This document shows, piece after piece, positions 35,822 to 46,920 of a stretch of DNA of 64,000 nt; the first letter of the stretch is position 1; each line of letters begins with the position of its first letter. The position numbers and the translations under genes were made by a program. Location of the stretch: assembly GCA_030686995.1 (NCBI GenBank), contig CM060698.1, positions 144,417,106 through 144,481,105 on the forward strand. Direction: 5' to 3'. The DNA is from Artemisia argyi (taxonomy: Eukaryota > Streptophyta > Magnoliopsida > Asterales > Asteraceae). The notes under the pieces are model-generated. The model worked only from the letters and a program-made list of their open reading frames with translations, was not told where the DNA came from and did no database searches.

Positions 35822-36202
35822 TGTTCCATGGTTCGTAATGTGTGGAGTAAAGTCATGCATTGGTGGGAGCTTGAGTATCGAGACATAGCCTCTTATGATG
35901 ATTGGCTTCTTTGGTTTAATAACATTCGTCTCCCTAAAGGTTTGAAGGAGATTCTCGAAGGTATTTGTTATGTCTTTTGGAGGCTTTTGTGGTGTTTCTG
36001 GAACCAACTTTTATTCGCCAAAAGTCTTCCAAGAAGGGAGCTCCTTTTCGATGATCTTGTTCATTTGTCTTTTTCTTAGTGTTCTAGTCGTTGTCATTCT
36101 AGAATCAATTGGGTTGATTGGTTGAAAAACCCTGATATCATTAGTTTGTAATCTTCTAGTTCCTTACTAGCTTTCTATAATAAACTTGCAGTTCAAAAAA
36201 AA
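35822..36202 (+). pseudogene. LINE (L1-type) 3' pol fragment, second part, with poly(A)
   Basis: It continues the LINE from 33891: CSMVRNVWSKVMHWWELEYR, then WLLWFNNIRLPKG and VFWRLLWCFWNQLLF, the conserved tail of plant L1 ORF2. A stop lies at 36077-36079, and WVDWLKNPDIISL follows in frame after it. Then come a short 3' UTR and an A-rich tail at 36196-36212. The strand and reading order agree with the first part. Confidence 0.75.
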
Positions 36203-36212
36203 TAAATAAATA

Positions 36213-36774
36213 ATTATCAAAATTTTGAAATCAATTTATATCTAACTTACATAAGAAAAATCATCTCAGTCGTATTAAGATATATGCTAACTAGGGCCAA
36301 TCTGAGATTCTATGATGTGATGACCATGTAAGACGAAAGATCGAACATAAATCTCAACTTTTTACAATAGACCGATAACAATATTTCAAACCATCAGTAA
36401 CAGTTATAAAACATATGTATCTAGTAAATAGTTGATGGTGTTTTGAACACCAACGCACAATGTACCGTAAGAGTGTTCGGTATCAATGGTGTTATAAGTG
36501 TTTTATACATTTTGTCAGGTCAATTTTTTTCTTGTAACATTTTTATAACAAAAAATAAAACAAACACCCTCCCTCGTAACACCCTATAACACACAACCAA
36601 AAAAACACACTCATTTCACTAATTATTCATTTTAAACTAAATAAATATCAGATAACACTTTTTATAACCATAGTGTCGCGCCTATAACACAAGTCGTATT
36701 AAGCCTATAACACAAGAGTCGTCTTGTAAAGTAACAAGAAGTTCAGTAATCAAATAACTTGGCCATAACTCAAG
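36213..36774. other. non-coding, MITE-like wording
   Basis: No gene. Repeated CCTATAACAC and GTGTTATAAGTG words suggest a decayed MITE between about 36450 and 36720, but its ends are unclear. Confidence 0.35.
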
Positions 36775-37023
36775 TTAGAGGGGAGGGAGTGGTAACGCAA
36801 AACATGCGTTATTCTTATGTGGACAAGCATCAACGGCGTTGTGCTGCGTTTCTCCATTTCCTAGTATGCTGCGTTGGTGAAAATTAGTAACGTACGTTGC
36901 AGTAGTAACGTGCGTTACTACGGTTTGAATAAAAAAAATTACATGAACACCCCCTAACGTTATTATGTAGTACAAGACAACCGTTTGAATCAAACGGCTA
37001 GATTTCAAAAAAAAATTAAACCT

Positions 37024-37031
37024 TATAAATA
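37024..37031 (+). promoter_or_regulatory. TATA box of the MACKLPH gene
   Basis: TATAAATA, about 67 bp before the start codon at 37098. This is the same layout as both genes in the 33892-35820 insertion. Confidence 0.45.
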
Positions 37032-37097
37032 CAACACAGTTATATACAAATATATACACACTTAGCATTCTCACAGTTAACATATTTACACACAATT

Positions 37098-37298
37098 ATG
37101 GCTTGTAAACTACCACATACCATCGAGGAAATGCAACGATTTATCAAAAATGAAACCGAGAATCGCGTCTTGGAGCACCAAAATGCTATTGTTGAAGTCA
37201 TCAAGAAGTTAGAGGCGGCGAAACAACAAAAAGAACGAGCGGTAGAAATTGTAAAAAGTGAGGTTATTTGTAAAAATTGTAAAAAGTGGTGTTGGTAA
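37098..37298 (+). CDS. short MACKLPH coiled-coil protein in a Harbinger-like element
   Basis: 66 residues: MACKLPHTIEEMQRF, then a charged helix (EVIKKLEAAKQQKERAVEIV), then a Cys/Lys/Trp-rich end (ICKNCKKWCW). It shares its start and helix with the broken protein at 34809-35437 but is truncated: a local repeat of TTGTAAAAAGTGGTG ends the frame. It probably arose by internal deletion of the parent element. No known function; I cannot say whether it is translated. Confidence 0.4.
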   Translation: MACKLPHTIEEMQRFIKNETENRVLEHQNAIVEVIKKLEAAKQQKERAVEIVKSEVICKNCKKWCW

Positions 37299-37750
37299 AT
37301 TTAATGAATGAAATTGTTGAGGGTAGAATTTGTAAAATTGTAAAAAGTGGTGTTATTTGGTGTTATAATTTCCTGGTATTTTTTGTGTTAAAATGATGTA
37401 GCGCTGACGTGACAGTGGTGTTGGTGTTATTTGATGTTATCACTCCCTCCCCTTTTATAACTTGAGTTACTAAACCAACGCTAACCATAACGCATGCAAG
37501 CTCGGAGTGGAAAACGCACGTTAACATTTGCCACATAGCTATAACGCAGCTTTCACGTTACCACTCCCTTTGCTTTTAGGTACTTTTACTGCAACCTGGG
37601 AATCACACTTCTCAATGTAGCTTATGGCGTATTTATCAAAATATAGTTCTTCTAGAAGTATGAAGGTGTCAAAAACAAAAGCTAGTTAATAAAGGTAACC
37701 AAAGACCCGAGTATATGTAATTGAGTTGATCCACATATATTAGGAGGAAT

Positions 37751-38205
37751 CATAGTTGTCAGGATTCCGATCCTGATCTTAGGATCTTACGATTTTACGA
37801 TACTGCAAAGCAAAAACGATCCTAATCCTACATAGGATCTTTACAATCTTAAGATCTTATAGGATCCCGATCTTGATCTTAAGATCTAATTCGATCCGAT
37901 CTTACTTTTCTCGGATTACAGACTAAACATTTAAAAATTTATGGGTTGTTTTTTTGTATAATTCAGAAAACAACATGTTAATATTTTTAAACACATCATA
38001 ATCATAGTTTAGAACAACATTTCTACAAAACATTAATAGTATTTTGTATTTATAATGTACAATAATTTGTAGATTTGTACAATATTACAAAAATTATTAA
38101 GAAATAACATTAGAGTAGGATTTTAAGATCCTGATCTGATTTTACGATCACGATCTTGCAAAGACAAAAACGATTTTGGGTAGGATCCCGATCTTAAAAA
38201 CCTTG
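37751..38205. mobile_element. GATC-rich hAT MITE, 455 bp
   Basis: GGAGGAAT flanks both sides (37743-37750 and 38206-38213), a perfect 8-bp hAT target duplication. The ends are CATAGTTGTCAGGATTCCGA and, on the minus strand, CAAGGTTTTTAAGATCGGGA. Both subterminal regions are crowded with GGATC, GATCC and AAGATC words. It is non-coding. Confidence 0.8.
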
Positions 38206-38669
38206 GGAGGAATAGAAGCATTTATATCATGTGTGGTTTATGAAAGTGACGCGATTGTAAAGAAGCATTGTTCATAATCACTCTCCCTCATGTTTATTCC
38301 ACTAATAATCCATCTAGTCGATTAAATTTTCAACTATAGTTTTCAACATTCCATGGCTCCAATTATTGGCATTTTCCCCACTTGTATTCAAATAAATATG
38401 CCACTATGTACAGTTCCTTTGACTAGTTTGGTCCAAATCGATTAAATTAGTAATCTTGGATTAACGCTTACTATAATTTAATTCATCTGAATTTTTCTTT
38501 TAAACGACAACAAAATATATATATACAGGCAACCAGACCTGTGCGTTGCACACGAGCTATATCTAAGTGTTCATAACGTAATGTTCACTAATTTTCGTCA
38601 TGTATTCATTGCGGGATCATATCATTTCATTATTTGAATACACTTGCAAAAATGAATAGTCATGAAAGC
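38206..38669. other. non-coding, no recognisable feature
   Basis: No gene. It contains CTGTGCGTTGCACACGAGC at about 38540, a hairpin word like those repeated in the next feature. Confidence 0.4.
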
Positions 38670-39280
38670 TCGTACGATACACATGAGCAGTATAGAATTT
38701 TTTAAAGTCTAATATCCGTCATTTATTTTCGTCATTTTATATTCAGGACGTATTTTTGTCATTATATATATAAGTTTTCATGGTAGCATACATTTTGTAA
38801 ACATGATACGTATTTAAAATAGTTTATTGACATGTAATCTTTTAAGATGTATTTTTTTACGTAATTTTGGTATTGACTCTATCGTTTTTTATTTGAACTA
38901 ACAAATATTAATACATCGGGCTAAGTTATAACTATTTCTTATGATAGTCAACAATTCTCGTGCGATGCACATGGGTTGTATATAAGTTTTCATAGATTTA
39001 AAATACGTGCGATGTACATGGGCTGTATAGAAGTTTTTATAGCGTAATATTCGGTATTTATTTTTGTTATTTTATATTTAAGTTTTCATGGTGTCACACA
39101 TTTGCTAAGCTTTATACGTATTTAAAATACTTTATTGAGTTGCACATGGGCTGTATATAAGTTTTTATAGCGTAATCTTCGGCAATTATTTTCGTCATTA
39201 TATATCTAAGTTGTGATGGTATCACATTTTTAGGCATGACACACATTTAAAATAGTTTATTGACATTAAAAGAGTATATA
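38670..39280. repeat. imperfect tandem repeats, unit about 140-180 bp
   Basis: Units begin near 38672, 38956 (partial), 38996 and 39132. They share GTGCGATGCACATGGG, GTATATAAGTTTTTATAG, TATTTTCGTCAT, TTTTCATGGTATCACACATT and TTTAAAATAGTTTATTGA in order. The GTGCGATGCACATGGG word is a small hairpin and recurs, altered, at 39415 and 39450. There is no coding capacity. Confidence 0.65.
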
Positions 39281-39695
39281 TGAAGAGATTTTTTTCAAGA
39301 AATTATATTGAAAAGAGTCTCTTCACATGTAATTTTTTAATATGTATAAATTACATAAATTATTTTAAATATGAAGCGATGACATTAATGTTGGATACCT
39401 TTTATATTCATCCCCGTGCGATGCACACAGGTTTGGACTGCCTCAGGACCCATGCAATGCACACAGGTTGGATCTAATTGTTTTTTTCGTAATGTTCGGG
39501 ACTAATTTTCGGTTCATGTTTGAAATTCTCATTTTTTGTGAAAGACGGACTTCGTTGTTCAATAAATTACATTATTAAAAAAGAACTATAAAACAAATTT
39601 CCTTTTTAACAAAACTATAAAAACATAAAATATTAAAGTAATTAGTATATTCAAGAGTGTGAATTATAATTCGTATAATAAATTATAATTCGTAT

Positions 39696-39881
39696 AGTAA
39701 AATATTGCATGTTTAATTTGTAACGTATTATTAATATGAATGCTAAGTATTCATCTATATTGACACCGGTGGCCGTGGCGTTGTTCTTGTTGTTGTTCTC
39801 TTTGTCGTTGTTGTTCAATGGCATTTTGCATGTTTTGTTCTTGATACAATTTTTGTGACTTCTCCATCTGTTTCTTTAATG
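39696..39881 (-). repeat. direct repeat copy 1, coding-like
   Basis: About 186 bp, repeated at 40488-40674. On the minus strand both encode a Gln-rich helical segment containing QKLYQEQNMQ, ending in a HGH-type tail. This suggests duplicated last exons of an element gene that I do not recognise. Confidence 0.6.
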
Positions 39882-40487
39882 TGAATAGGTTTTTTGTTGC
39901 AAAATGTTATATTTAAATTAGGCTTTTCATATGTAATATTTTAATGAGTAAGTTACATAAATTATTATTTTTAATTAATGCATTATTACAACATTTTTCC
40001 ATAAAATATAATATCAAATTTGGAGCATTCATTAGTAACTCACTCTAAGTATTTACAGTATGACGACATGAATCACATGATCTCAAACTTAAATGAATAA
40101 TGCTTACCTCGTGATAGGTGTAGGATAACATTTGAAATACAATTTTCTTCTCCTTTATAAAATTCTTTGATTTGGAAGATTCTCATTATTAAGATGATAG
40201 TGTGAAGATATTTTTATTATATACTATCATTTTCAATATGTAACATCGAAATAATATTCACAATTATATCAAATATCAAGTCACGCAATATTCCGCGACG
40301 TTTAATTAAGAAAGTGACACTAACACGCCGCAAGACAAAAAACTACATTAAGAGCAAAAATATGAAAATGCACCAACAAAGTGTAGTAATAATTATTGAC
40401 TAAAAATTGAATGCTCGTCACATTATTTTCAATAAACTTACTTGCTAACGAATAAATAGTATTGGCCCGTTCATCGGTATTACATGA

Positions 40488-40674
40488 AGTAAAATATTGC
40501 ACGTTTAATTTGTAACGTACTATTAATATGAATCATAAGTATTCATCCCACTGGTGGCCATGACGTTGTTCTTGTTGTTGTTGTTGTTTTTTTTTTGTCA
40601 TTGTTGTTCATTGGCCTTTTGCATGTTTTGTTCTTGATACAATTTTTGTAACTTCTCGATCTCTTTCTTTAATG
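40488..40674 (-). repeat. direct repeat copy 2, coding-like
   Basis: Second copy of 39696-39881, offset by about 792 bp. It keeps ALKKEIEKLQKLYQEQNMQK but has a stop before the Asn-rich end (a run of CTTGTTGTTG expansions). The sequence between the copies shows no gene. Confidence 0.6.
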
Positions 40675-41324
40675 CTTCTTGACGTGCTACAAAAAACAAT
40701 TTGATATAGTTGATCGTTAGTAACTTAAATACAGTTAATCAAAGTAAAAATGTTCGTGCATGTTCCACTTAATTGATAAGACAACGATGTGTAGGATCTC
40801 TTAAACTATTAGAGAAGATGATGTTACTACCAAACCTCCTAAGCACCATCTTTATGTCCTACATTGTTACACACACAAAACACACGTGAAATTTACATAA
40901 AATAATATAAATCTATATGATTAATAAGTAAGACGATATGATGCTTACTTTACCACCATTATAAGTTGTAGCCCAATGTGCACGCGGTGTGGAGGAAGTT
41001 GTGGTTTTTTGTGTGTGATTTTTGACACATTATATAGTTGATAAAATATTCGTAACTCATGGACGGGAAGGTAAAAAGACTAACCACTAATTGGTGTGTT
41101 TAATTTATGCATTCATGACATTTTTGGTTTGTATTCTTTGAGGTTTAGAGATGCTTGAAACATGTTGTACCGTACAAACTTTTGTGCATGATTTCTCATG
41201 CAAAACATATTGTACCGTACAAACTACATTTGTTGAAATAACACTTGAAGGGCATATTTGAAATAATCAACTCTTGGAAACATTTATTAGGGGTATTTTG
41301 CATTTATAAGACAACCTAAGTTTA

Positions 41325-41425
<101 letters not shown>

Positions 41426-41440
41426 CTAAACGCTAGAAAA

Positions 41441-42057
41441 TTATATAGAGTTTACAGTTAATCTAAGATTTTGCGCCCAATTAATCTTGAAAACATGAAA
41501 TTTAGGATTTCTAGCACTAAACCAAATAAACGACTGAGACTGTACAAAATCCCAAAGACTCGCCTTGCCAGGTATAGTAAAGCTAAACAACAATTTATTC
41601 CAAAAACACCAAATCGTCCACATCAACGTAAGCGCTACAGCATCCAAGCAATTCCTAACTTTGCTTGGCAGCCTAGCACTATCACTCCAAGCGACTCACT
41701 CCAAAATAAAAGACATAACCGGAAGATCTAGCTCCCACCAACGAGCTACTAAAACCCAAAGATCCAAAACAATCTCACATGAGGAGATGATTAAAAGTCT
41801 TAACAACACCACCACAAACTAGACACAAACCTGAGCCAATATCAATGCCTCTCCTATCCAGATTGACTCTAGTAGGAATCTTGTTTTCAATCTCCAAAAG
41901 AAAACATTAACTTTAGTAGGAACTAAACGATTCCATCTAGCGGCCACATAATCAACATCCAAAATCACATCATCGATAAAACAACGAGTTCCAAAGCCTA
42001 ACGGCCTCCATCCAATTGCAACTGACGCTGCTAGGTGGAAACCTTCAAAATCTTTTT
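41441..42057 (-). pseudogene. LINE (L1-type) 3' pol fragment
   Basis: On the minus strand: WNRLVPTKVNVFFWRLKTRF and IWIGEALILAQVC (the zf-RVT region), then LMWTIWCFWNKLLFS and ARNPKFHVFKINWAQN at the C-terminal tail. Frames are broken between the parts. The 5' end is cut at about 42057 against an LTR. There is no clear poly(A) before the (TA)n tract. Confidence 0.7.
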
Positions 42058-42660
42058 GGGGCGTCACGTGTTAAATTCCATCAGTTTGGTGTAACTTTGA
42101 GGCAAACCCTAGGGACAAATTTTCAGAGATTTCAAGGGTTTCCGAACCCTCTTTTCTCTCATGTTTCATTGAAGATGAGTGAATCTTTAATCATTCAATA
42201 TGTCTATGTGTTGTTTGATTATCTTTTATGCTTTTTTTCCTTTTAACATGCTAGCTTAAGTGATTTAGTGTTTGCTTAGATCTAATAAAACCTAGTTATT
42301 AATTGTTGGTGAGTTGTTTATTGTTTGGTTGATTGATTCGCGTTGGGCTTAAGAAAACTGGCTAACCTCCTTTGTGTAACAAGCTTGAACGTCTTAAGAA
42401 ACGTAATCGGATGTGCACTAAGGTTTTATTGGTTGTATTTAATGCATGAGTAGATGTTGATGATTCTATGATAGGATACTAAACGTGTCATCATAAGAGG
42501 AGATAGATATTCATAGAGTTGGGGAAGGACGTGCACGCCCCCACGACTGGTATTAAGGAACACAACCCTTCAATTAAATAATTATGACATTCAACAAACC
42601 AACAAGAAATAAACAGGGATTAGTGAAATCTAAGTAAAAACACGTTTGTCTCAATATACG
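42058..42660 (+). mobile_element. truncated LTR (R-U5 part) of a gypsy-like element
   Basis: It is colinear with 43075-43720: AAACCCTAGGG, ATATGTCTATGTGTTG, ACATGCTAG, TTTGCTTAGATCTAAT, GGCTTAAGAAAACTGGC, TTTATTGGTTGTATTTAATG and GTGAAATCTAAGTAAA all occur in order. Its 5' part is missing beyond GGCGTCACG at about 42059. Confidence 0.6.
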
Positions 42661-42664
42661 TAGT

Positions 42665-44230
42665 TGATGAGGCGAAAAATGATCCATTTTTAGGGGGTCA
42701 TTTAAGCCCGGAATTGAATTTATTTGATCAAATATTGCCCTAAATCGCTCCTTTTGTTATTTTAGGTACTTTGGGAGTGAAATCTGGAAAAGGAAGCAAT
42801 TCGGACGTTTTTGGAGCATAAAAGTGAAGAAAACGCCAAAGACTTAATTTTCCATGCTGGGAACAGTGTTTGACGGCGTCAAGAGGGAGCATTTGACGGC
42901 GTCAAGAGTAAATATAATGACGACCCAGTACAAACATGAAGGCGTCACAAGTAGAGAGTCAAGATTTATATGCGTGACGGCCTGCAAAAGTGGACAACAT
43001 GACGGCGTCAGATGTAGATCAAGGCAGTCCGAGGATTTATTTGACAGCGAGATGACGGCGTCACCCATTTGTTCTTGACGCCGTCAGCCTCTAAAATCTA
43101 TATATAGTTTTCTAATTTTCATTCATTAAGAGGAACTTGTGTGGAGAAACCCTAGGGCCGAACCTTGTACGAATTTTACAGCTTTTCAAGGGTTTTCAAC
43201 CCTTGAAACCTTACATGTGCTATTGAGATAAGTCTTCTCTTAATTCAATCAATATGTCTATGTGTTGGTTGTCTATATCTTGTGCTTGTCTTGATTTCAA
43301 CATGCTAGGCTAGATTTATCTTGTGTTTGCTTAGATCTAATGAAACCTAGATGTTGATTATGTGTTGATTACTTATTTATGGTTGTATTGGATGAATGAT
43401 TTCAATGTTAGGCTTAAGAAAACTGGCAGATCTCCAAATGGTAGCATGCTTGAACGTCTTAGGAAACATGAACCGATGTGTACTAGGTTTTATTGGTTGT
43501 ATTTAATGCATGAGTAAATTCTAATGATCCCATGTTAGGAGCTTCTTGCAGGCTCGACATAGGAGTGAAGTAGGCACTCATAGGATTGGGGAAGTAAGTA
43601 CGCCACCCCATGAATGGTATTAAGGAATACAATCCGTCATCCACGCAACTATAACAAGTAATTAACGTGTAAAAGATATCTAGGGAGTAGTGAAATCTAA
43701 GTAAACACATTTTTCCCACATATTGCTCACAACCTTAGTTTAAAATAGTTTTATTTTCATTTTAGTATTTTATTTTGATTGCATCTTTAGTATTGGGTTA
43801 GTTGACTAGCAACTAATTCCGCCCAAAATCCTTCAAACCCGAGATTTTTACTTGCTTTCTAAAAAAATATAAAAATACAAAAAGAATCATCCCTCATCTC
43901 TAGATCTAGTATTTAGGTTTTCTAATCCTAGCGACATTATTCCTAGCTGAACGATCAATCCCCCGGTACTTGTCATTATACTATACTACATCGATCAGGT
44001 ACACTGCCTGGTGGAGGTTGTAAGCTTCTCAAGATCCCTTGAGAGGTAAAGTCTGGTGCAATCCCCACTCACCAGTAGTCCACCACAATTTTATTTTCTT
44101 GTTATTTTTATTTTATTGTTATTTAGTTTAATTTGTAGTTTTGGGTTAGTTGGCTAGCAACTAATTTCGCCCACTCTTTCAATACCTGAGATTTTACCTG
44201 CTTTCATAAAATATAAAATACAAAAAAGAA
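42665..44230 (+). mobile_element. LTR of a gypsy-like element with TGACGGCGTCA array
   Basis: It starts TGATGAGGCGAAAAATGATC. The upstream part (42869-43085) holds the palindrome GACGGCGTCA four times, GACGCCGTCA once and several half-copies. A TATATATAG box follows at 43098-43107, then the R-U5 sequence shared with 42058-42660. Leader-like sequence follows to about 44230. It includes two direct copies of a 90-bp GGGTTAGTTGACTAGCAACT block (43793 and 44146). No coding region is attached. Confidence 0.55.
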
Positions 44231-44232
44231 TC

Positions 44233-45430
44233 GTTGATGCAGGATTTAGCGACGAGGTTTTAAATTTATAATAGTCTCGTCTACATAAGGTCTACCTAAT
44301 GCACTAACGGGCAGTGTACCCGGTCGTGTGAGGCATAGCTAGATGGTAAAGCCGAGGTCGTCTAAAGAGCTAAGGTGCGGACAATATCTATGTTTAAATG
44401 TCACTAAATAAAAGGGGTGTTTTAATAGATTTAATTAAACTAAAGAAATAAATAACGAATTAGATAAACAAAGCAAATAGCAAGTAAAAGGGAATCAGAT
44501 AGAGAAAGTAGTGTCAACCTAATTACAACTCTTGTTATTAACATGTTAAGTTTTTTATATATGCATCCTATCATTTTATCTGGCCTAACGAGAAGTGTTG
44601 TCACTTACATCTCCCCTCTAACTTCTTAAGTAAATCTATTAGGTAGGTGATCATTTGATCAATTCGCAAGTGTATGCTGATGGAAGCATCTACGGTTCGT
44701 CTTAATCATCACCAAGTCACAACCTTCTAATGAAATGCAGGCACGGTCACATCGTGCATTCCCCTCGAAGGACTACCCAATATCAAAAACCTTAAAGCTA
44801 AAGTGTACAAAGACAAGCTAAGAAAGTATACAAATAAAACGACTAAAGATGCGAGAAAACTAAATCATATCATTAACAATTTCATAATCAGGCTAACACC
44901 AAGAGGTGTTTAGCCACTCATGTTCAATAATGCAGAAAAACAAGTGTTTAACATAACAAATGTAAACATTGAATTAATACAAATCAAATGAATGAATAAA
45001 CTTATGGTTATCGGGTGAATTCTCTCTTGGAACGGACTTGTAAGCTTAATAGAACTTCTCCCTCTTGCTCCTTGAATTCCTCCTGACTTTTGTGTGGTGG
45101 AAAGTGAATGATAAAACTCGGAATTAGAGCTGGTAGTTATAGGCCCTACATTGCTACGGCGTAGCCCTATGGTCAGCTACGCTGTAGCCTTTGTAAATAT
45201 CAACTACGCCGTTTGTTGATCAAGTGCTACAGTCGTAGATTCATTAGGAGTCATATCTACATCGTAGTTTTGCTAAGAACTACGTAGTGGTTTCTTCATT
45301 GGCCTCGAAAGTTCTTTAATGCTTGATTTAGAGGTTTACGCTGTAAGTGGAAAGAAGTTACTCCGTAGAACCCTTTGATGTGCTCATACATTGCGGAGAA
45401 TTTCAAGATGAGTTCAAATGATGATGATCT
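44233..45430 (-). mobile_element. minus-strand LTR with CTACGGCGTAG array
   Basis: It is colinear with the next LTR (TTTTAAATTTATA, CTAACGG.CAGTGTA.CCG, then CTCCTT/TTCGTC wording). A CTATAACTA box lies at about 45135-45143. Upstream of it in the reading direction (45154-45350) come CTACGGCGTAG, CTACGCTGTAG, CTACGCCGT, CTACATCGTAG and CTACGTAG. The 5' end is probably truncated. Confidence 0.5.
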
Positions 45431-45469
45431 TCTATCTTGTCAATCCGAGATATTTTATGAGGTACTGAT

Positions 45470-46920
45470 GTGCGTGTTATGTCATATGCAGTATAGGGGT
45501 AATTGCCTATTTCAAAGTTTTAAATTTATATTTACCCGACTTATCCTATAACACACACTCTAACGGACAGTGTATCCGATCAATATGTATATAGTGGTAT
45601 GTAGAGTGTCGATCACTAAGAGTGGAACGAAAACCTTAATTTGTCTATCAGTATTTTAATATTCTAAGTTAGTTTTACAATCTAATCTAACGCAAGGGAG
45701 TTTTAGTCTGAGAGACTAGCACAGATTTGGTTTTATTAAATAGTAAATTAAACTAATGAGAACGATTCAGAAAATAGCAACACGTACACAGATAGATAAT
45801 AGAAACTATAAGAAGACCTGTCCTGATAATTAAGTAGCTTGTCACTTATTTTATTGCTAGTTTTATATGAAGTGTATTATAATCTGGTCTTTCTCGTTGG
45901 ATCGAGTATATCGGCGAGTAAACCCTTAATGATCACTTATGCCTATCCTACTTATCTAAAGATGTTAGATTAAATAGGCGAGGGGCAGATATGGTAGTCC
46001 ACGGATCAGCTAGACACAAAGGTTATCAAAGCACTAATATAAGTCACCAAAGACATCAACATATAAACTTTAATTAATGGGAAAGCAATATTAAGGGGAG
46101 TGTACGATGTTCCGTAGTCACATATCACAAGCCCATCTATCCTGATGAATTAAAGCTTACTATTACAATAAAACAAAACTACTTAATGAATTAGATACAT
46201 GCATGACCTTCTTACAGCTCTAATATCTTTGTTTGGAGTGTGTCTTGTGTAGCTTCTTTGACTGAATTCGTCTTTTAGGGTTTTGCTCTTGGTATCTCCT
46301 CTCTAAAATTCGTCTGTCCTTGGGGTATTTATACTTTCTGTCTGAGGGTAAGATGCGACGCATAGAACAGCGAGATGCGGCGCATTGACTTAACTTCGCG
46401 TGGGGTCCAAGATTAATATATTCTGCAATATTCATACACCGCCTTTAGATGCGACGTAACTTGGTTCATGTATGCGGCGCATGTCCTTTAGCATCTTGGA
46501 TTACATCAGGTGAAGTCTTGATAGTGATACGCCGTATTCAGAAATATGATGCGGCGTATCTGGAGTAGAACAAGCTTGACCTTCTTCGTTGACCACAGTT
46601 TCATATGCGGCGCATGCTATAATTGCATGCGGCGCATTTTTCAAAGTCACGCAATGGACTTTGAATTCATCTAAGTATGATATTGCGGCGTATCTGTTGA
46701 GAGAGATATGGCGCATCTTCTGGGTTCCAGTATACTTTTGACATCTTGCTAGTTTTGCTCCATATTTCGTCCAAAATCGTTAAGTTTCACCAATTGCTTG
46801 TTTTTACTGAGAATTACTAAAGTAAATGATTAAGTATCAATTCTCATGAATAATATAATAAAACAAGTCAAATAAATAAGATAAATGATGACAATAAAAT
46901 GTAGTTATTTGAGTTCATCA
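45470..46920 (-). mobile_element. minus-strand LTR with ATGCGGCGCAT array
   Basis: On the minus strand it starts TGATGAACTCAAATAAC at 46920, like the TGATGA start of the plus-strand LTR at 42665. TATAAATA lies at about 46326-46333. Within the 390 bp upstream of the box, about ten ATGCGGCGCAT-type palindromes occur (46353, 46375, 46449, 46472, 46528, 46549, 46604, 46627, 46683, 46707). No attached coding region. Confidence 0.55.

Larger units (their letters stand above)
36778..37454 (+). mobile_element. PIF/Harbinger-type non-autonomous element, 677 bp
   Basis: TTA flanks both ends (36775-36777 and 37455-37457). The termini are GAGGGGAGGGAGTGGTAAC and, on the minus strand, AAGGGGAGGGAGTGATAAC. 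The flanking AACTCAAG sequence is also inverted on the two sides. The subterminal GCTGACGTGACAGTG matches the MITE at 861-1205. It carries a small TATA-led gene. A further related end (CGTTACCACTCCC) lies just outside, at about 37552-37565. Confidence 0.65.
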
